A stretch of DNA of 16,740 bases from Bacillota bacterium (GTDB taxonomy: Bacteria; Bacillota; Clostridia; Lachnospirales; Lachnospiraceae): the NCBI GenBank assembly GCA_022717655.1, contig JAIIAN010000050.1, positions 1 to 16,740 on the forward strand. Reading direction: 5' to 3'. Positions 14,285-16,740 of this stretch are shown piece after piece. The position numbers and the translations under genes were made by a program. The number at the start of each line of letters is the position of its first letter. Positions within the stretch are counted from its first letter, which is position 1. The notes under the pieces are model-generated. The model had not been told where the DNA came from and searched no databases. It worked only from the letters and a program-made list of their open reading frames with translations.

Positions 14285-14437
14285 CTACTTATTGTTTACT
14301 TTTTCTTCTAACTGAACATAAGCATTCCATAATTTTGAAATTGTCTGTTCCTGAACCTTACAGGCTTCTCTTAAATCTTCTATCTCTTCTTTCAAACGAT
14401 TATTTTCTTCTTCTAACAGTTCCATCTTCTTCTCCAT
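14285..14437 (-). CDS. Small coiled-coil protein, function unknown
   Basis: The 50-residue product (MEKKMELLEEENNRLKEEIE, then a DLREACKVQEQTISKLWNAY stretch) is nearly all heptad-like helix with Leu/Ile/Val spacing and Glu/Lys pairs, so it likely forms a coiled coil. A longer frame to ATG 14470 exists, but a strong promoter (14476-14504) predicts transcription starting at about 14469, inside that longer frame. GGAGG at 14449-14453 sits 11 bases before ATG 14437. I therefore choose 14437; a leaderless start at 14470 is the alternative. It lies between a sirtuin-like gene and the GGGtGRT terminator, and has its own promoter. I do not recognise the family. Possible roles are a regulator or adaptor peptide. 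Confidence 0.6.
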   Translation of the reverse strand: MEKKMELLEEENNRLKEEIEDLREACKVQEQTISKLWNAYVQLEEKVNNK

Positions 14438-14475
14438 CTTATCTATTTCCTCCAGATACTCAAAATACATTCCTT

Positions 14476-14504
14476 ATTATATCTCCTGTATTACATTTTG
14501 TAAA
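14476..14504 (-). promoter_or_regulatory. Sigma-A promoter of the small coiled-coil gene
   Basis: TTTACA (14499-14504) and a perfect TATAAT (14476-14481) on the minus strand have a 17-base spacer. The expected start point near 14469 decides the start of the small gene. A short TTACA/TGTAA palindrome overlaps the -35. Confidence 0.75.
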
Positions 14505-14544
14505 GTATTTGTTTTTTTATTTTTTTATGTAATGATTTTCTTAT

Positions 14545-15306
14545 TTAACTATCTGGAATGATATATGTTCTAAGTCCTTTCATTAAATCCATTGCTTTCC
14601 CATCAATAACCAAATCCGCCTTTTCGTCCGCAAAATGATCCTGGTCATTCATCAGAATAATCTTTTCTCCTTTAAAGTATCGCGCAAACATACTTCCTAA
14701 TTCGGACCTCATCGAACAGCCAAGCATTAGCAGAACATCTGCATTTGAAACCTCATCGACTGCTTTTGTGAGCAGACGATTATCTACCATTTCCCCTTTT
14801 AAGTAAATTTCCGGACGGATAATTGAACCGCATTTTTCACAGTATGGAAGTCCGCTTCTCTCTCTTTCCTGCAAAACTTTCAAAGGATATTTTTTCCTGC
14901 ATCTTGGACAAATATTCCGATAAATACTTCCATGGATTTCCAGTACATTTTTACACCCTGCACGTTTTGGCAGAGAGTAAATATCTCTTGTTACAATTGA
15001 CTTTAAAATTCCCATCTCTTCCAGCTGACCAAGCAGTTTTAATCCCTCATTTATTCTGCCTCTTTTGCTGAGAATTTCATTTTTATAAAATTCATAAAAC
15101 TGAGACGGTCTGGTGTTGTAAAACGCTGCACTAAACAATTCTTCTGGAGAATAACCATATCGACTTTCGATATCATAAGCATCCTCCGGCTCCCCGATGT
15201 TTGTGCATCCACTTTGATAACTCACCCTCATTCCGAGGAGGCATACCAGATGTTTACTTTCTTTGACGATTTCAGACGCACGCTGTAATTTTTCTTCTCG
15301 TGTCAT
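14545..15306 (-). CDS. Sirtuin-like (SIR2 family) protein with altered NAD-binding motifs
   Basis: The 253-residue protein follows the sirtuin layout, but the signature residues are changed. The usual GAGxS loop reads GMRVS (25-29), and TQNID-x-LH reads TRDIYSLP (106-113). The catalytic-position His 125 in IHGS is kept, as are two CxxC zinc pairs (CPRC 133-136, CEKC 156-159). The GTS position reads GCSMR (196-200), and LMND near 218 matches the distal nucleotide loop. Canonical sirtuins use NAD to remove acyl groups from lysine; this one may have a different activity, bind NAD without deacylation, or be inactive. ATG 15306 is chosen over GTG 15315 because the AAAGGGG site overlaps the latter. 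It appears to be transcribed alone. Confidence 0.8.
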   Translation of the reverse strand: MTREEKLQRASEIVKESKHLVCLLGMRVSYQSGCTNIGEPEDAYDIESRYGYSPEELFSAAFYNTRPSQFYEFYKNEILSKRGRINEGLKLLGQLEEMGILKSIVTRDIYSLPKRAGCKNVLEIHGSIYRNICPRCRKKYPLKVLQERERSGLPYCEKCGSIIRPEIYLKGEMVDNRLLTKAVDEVSNADVLLMLGCSMRSELGSMFARYFKGEKIILMNDQDHFADEKADLVIDGKAMDLMKGLRTYIIPDS

Positions 15307-15332
15307 TTTGCCCACCCCTTTCTATATGGGCT

Positions 15333-15338
15333 ATTATA
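15333..15338 (-). promoter_or_regulatory. -10 box of the sirtuin-like gene
   Basis: A perfect TATAAT on the minus strand lies about 27 bases before ATG 15306. No -35 box of good quality is seen at 16-18 bases; an activator or the AT-rich upstream tract may compensate. Confidence 0.5.
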
Positions 15339-15548
15339 CTATATTTTTAATCAGATTGGTGCACAAATTTAATGTTTAAAACACTTTTTTTCTGCTTTAT
15401 TTTTCAATCTTTTTATTAAACTTTTTATTTTTTTGATTATTTTTATGTTTTTATTAATTATCTATGCAATTATACCTTTATCTTTCTTCTTTTTTCAAAA
15501 ATTTTAATTTTGCCATTTATAGAAAGACGAAACTTTTTTCAATAAAGC
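15339..15548. other. AT-rich intergenic stretch without a gene
   Basis: About 210 bases, rich in T on the plus strand, with no credible reading frame, ribosome binding site or strong hairpin on either strand. On the minus strand it is A-rich and lies upstream of the sirtuin promoter, so it could act as an UP-element-like or bent DNA. No other signal was recognised. Confidence 0.5.
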
Positions 15549-15610
15549 AAAAAAGAATATCTGAACGCAGCACTTTATATAGTTCTGCCTAATCCAGATA
15601 TCCTTTTTTT
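15549..15610 (-). terminator. Terminator of the SpoIIE-family gene
   Basis: ATATCTG (15557-15563) pairs with CAGATAT (15595-15601), an inner GCAG (15567-15570) pairs with CTGC (15585-15588), and A-runs and T-runs flank the stem. On the minus strand the T-run follows the helix, directly after the stop codon of the gene at 15610. It may be bidirectional. Confidence 0.85.
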
Positions 15611-16740
15611 TACCAAATATTCATACGAACTTTTTTTCCTGCTCGTTCTAAATGTTCTTTCAGCTCATAAGTCAGCCTCAGTTTTTCACCCGAATCAATA
15701 TTTAACTCTTTATAAGCCGGATTTCTCGCATTTCCAAAGAAAATATTAATCTCGGAAGAACGCTCAAACAATTCTACAGCTAATTTTGCAGCCGCATCTT
15801 TTTGTTTGGAAAGACTTATCACTGCCATACTGTCGGACAGCCATCGATTGGAATAGGCAACCAGTTGTTTTAATGTTAGATAGCCTTCTGTTACCATGTC
15901 TACCCCTTTTAACGTAGACATCGCCGGAACCGCATCGGTTTCTGACCCTTTGATCGTCACAACTTCTTCCCCGAGATAGTTTGCCACGAATTTAGCCGTT
16001 GTTCCACCACACACAATATGCTGTCCTTCTTCTCCAAAAAAGACTCTTAAGAAGTCCTCATCCTTCTCCATTTTGCTTGGAGGACCAATCATTAAATTCG
16101 TCACAAACGGCTCACAAAGCCGGATTGTAAGCACCGTAACATCATCATCCGTTTCATTCAAATTCAAATCCACACAGGCTTCCGCAATGTCAACTGCCAT
16201 CCGCTGGGCACTTAAATTCGGTTTGTACTTCTGCTCACAGAATTTTTCAACCTCTTCATACCCCCAGCCTCCATCAGTTGTCTTTCCCATTCCGGCGTTA
16301 GTCACTCCATCTGACATTAAAATCAGCATATCATCTTTTTGTAAATCAAACTCTGCTTCTCGAATTTCTTTTTCGTTAATCAAATGGATTTTTTCTTCGT
16401 AGTGAAATACTTTTCCTTTGCGAAGCACAATCAGCCCTGGATTATCATAAGTAGCAAGATAAACGTGCCTTCCTGTAATCTTCATCGCAAGAAAGGTGGC
16501 ATAAGCAAGCTGTCTTTCATGACACACAGGAAGTGCCTCTGCAATTGTTTTTACCGCTTCTTCCAGATGAATCTTTTTTATCATCATTGTACAAAGCATT
16601 TTTGCCGTCAATGTCGCCAAGATATTTGCTTTTACACCGCTTCCAAGCCCGTCAGAAAGCACCAGAACTGTGTCAGACCCTCTTTCTTCCATGATATAAA
16701 AGTCTCCACACAGAGATTCTTTTTTCTTATTTAAGCTGAC
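15610..16740 (-). CDS. SpoIIE/PP2C-family serine phosphatase with extra C-terminal domain (5' end beyond window)
   Basis: The frame is open through the right edge, giving at least 376 residues; the ATG at 16692 is internal, because the conserved GDFY motif lies upstream of it. The phosphatase domain (about 8-210, counted from the edge) has the metal-binding motifs CGDFY (11-15), LSDGLGSG (28-35), LMSDGVTNAG (141-150) and the DDD triad (198-200). This indicates an active PP2C-type Ser/Thr phosphatase. Residues about 215-376 form a domain I do not recognise, with VCGGTTAKFVANYLG, a MSTLKGVDMVTEG stretch and a basic C-terminus. SpoIIE-type phosphatases act on anti-sigma-antagonist pathways; similar clostridial proteins occur with sensory [FeFe]-hydrogenase clusters. 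The upstream neighbour, which would decide this, is outside the window. Confidence 0.9.
   Translation of the reverse strand, partial: VSLNKKKESLCGDFYIMEERGSDTVLVLSDGLGSGVKANILATLTAKMLCTMMIKKIHLEEAVKTIAEALPVCHERQLAYATFLAMKITGRHVYLATYDNPGLIVLRKGKVFHYEEKIHLINEKEIREAEFDLQKDDMLILMSDGVTNAGMGKTTDGGWGYEEVEKFCEQKYKPNLSAQRMAVDIAEACVDLNLNETDDDVTVLTIRLCEPFVTNLMIGPPSKMEKDEDFLRVFFGEEGQHIVCGGTTAKFVANYLGEEVVTIKGSETDAVPAMSTLKGVDMVTEGYLTLKQLVAYSNRWLSDSMAVISLSKQKDAAAKLAVELFERSSEINIFFGNARNPAYKELNIDSGEKLRLTYELKEHLERAGKKVRMNIW

Noticed and set aside
14150..14290. Repeated TTGTTTAT / TTGTTCAT words after the GGGtGRT gene
   Set aside because: The copies are short, irregularly spaced and in AT-rich DNA; they do not form a CRISPR array or a clear tandem repeat.
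15610..16692. SpoIIE-family gene starting at ATG 16692
   Set aside because: The frame continues upstream to the window edge and encodes the conserved CGDFY motif there, so the gene is partial and 16692 is internal.
16402..16734. Plus-strand open frame of 116 residues near the right edge
   Set aside because: It lies opposite the conserved phosphatase motifs of the SpoIIE-family gene and looks like its antisense shadow.

Overview
The window looks like chromosomal DNA of a low-GC, Gram-positive anaerobe of the class Clostridia, most likely a Lachnospiraceae-type gut bacterium. The grounds are an AT-rich composition, strong AGGAGG-type ribosome binding sites, sigma-A promoters with 17-base spacers, the pyrH-frr-uppS-cdsA-dxr-rseP gene order, a NifU-like/GGGtGRT gene pair typical of anaerobes, and a SpoIIE-type phosphatase. 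No mobile element, CRISPR array, tRNA or rRNA was found. The genus is not determined.

Layout. At 1-1258 (minus strand) lies the 5' part of a peptidoglycan-binding protein with a region resembling SpoIID. It has its own promoter-like site that fits the sigma-K (late mother-cell) pattern. From 6847 down to 1371 (minus) runs a housekeeping operon with a clear promoter and terminator: pyrH (UMP kinase), frr (ribosome recycling), uppS (undecaprenyl diphosphate synthase), cdsA (CDP-diacylglycerol synthase), dxr (isoprenoid precursor synthesis) and rseP (site-2 protease). These join nucleotide supply, translation and the lipid precursors of the envelope. A 12-bp hairpin lies in the leader before pyrH, and a second hairpin separates frr from uppS.

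From 6857 to 9307 (minus) are a sodium-dependent NSS-family transporter and a 37-kDa-type nucleoid-associated protein. Divergent from them is a DMT/EamA exporter (9457-10335, plus) with a textbook promoter and terminator. Then come a single-chain fusion of a HAD phosphatase and a kynurenine-formamidase-like cyclase (10422-11663, minus) and a nine-cysteine small protein (11777-12079, minus).

The most interesting part is 12310-14084 (plus): a NifU-N-like protein followed by a GGGtGRT-motif protein of unknown function. Both have strong ribosome binding sites and codon use suggesting very high expression. After a bidirectional terminator, the minus strand carries a 50-residue coiled-coil protein, a sirtuin-like protein with an altered NAD-binding signature, a long AT-rich gap, and a SpoIIE-family PP2C phosphatase with an extra C-terminal domain that runs off the right edge.

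The gene models at both edges are partial. Three starts (rseP, frr, sirtuin) and that of the coiled-coil protein were moved inward from the longest possible frame on the basis of ribosome binding sites, family length or promoter position.
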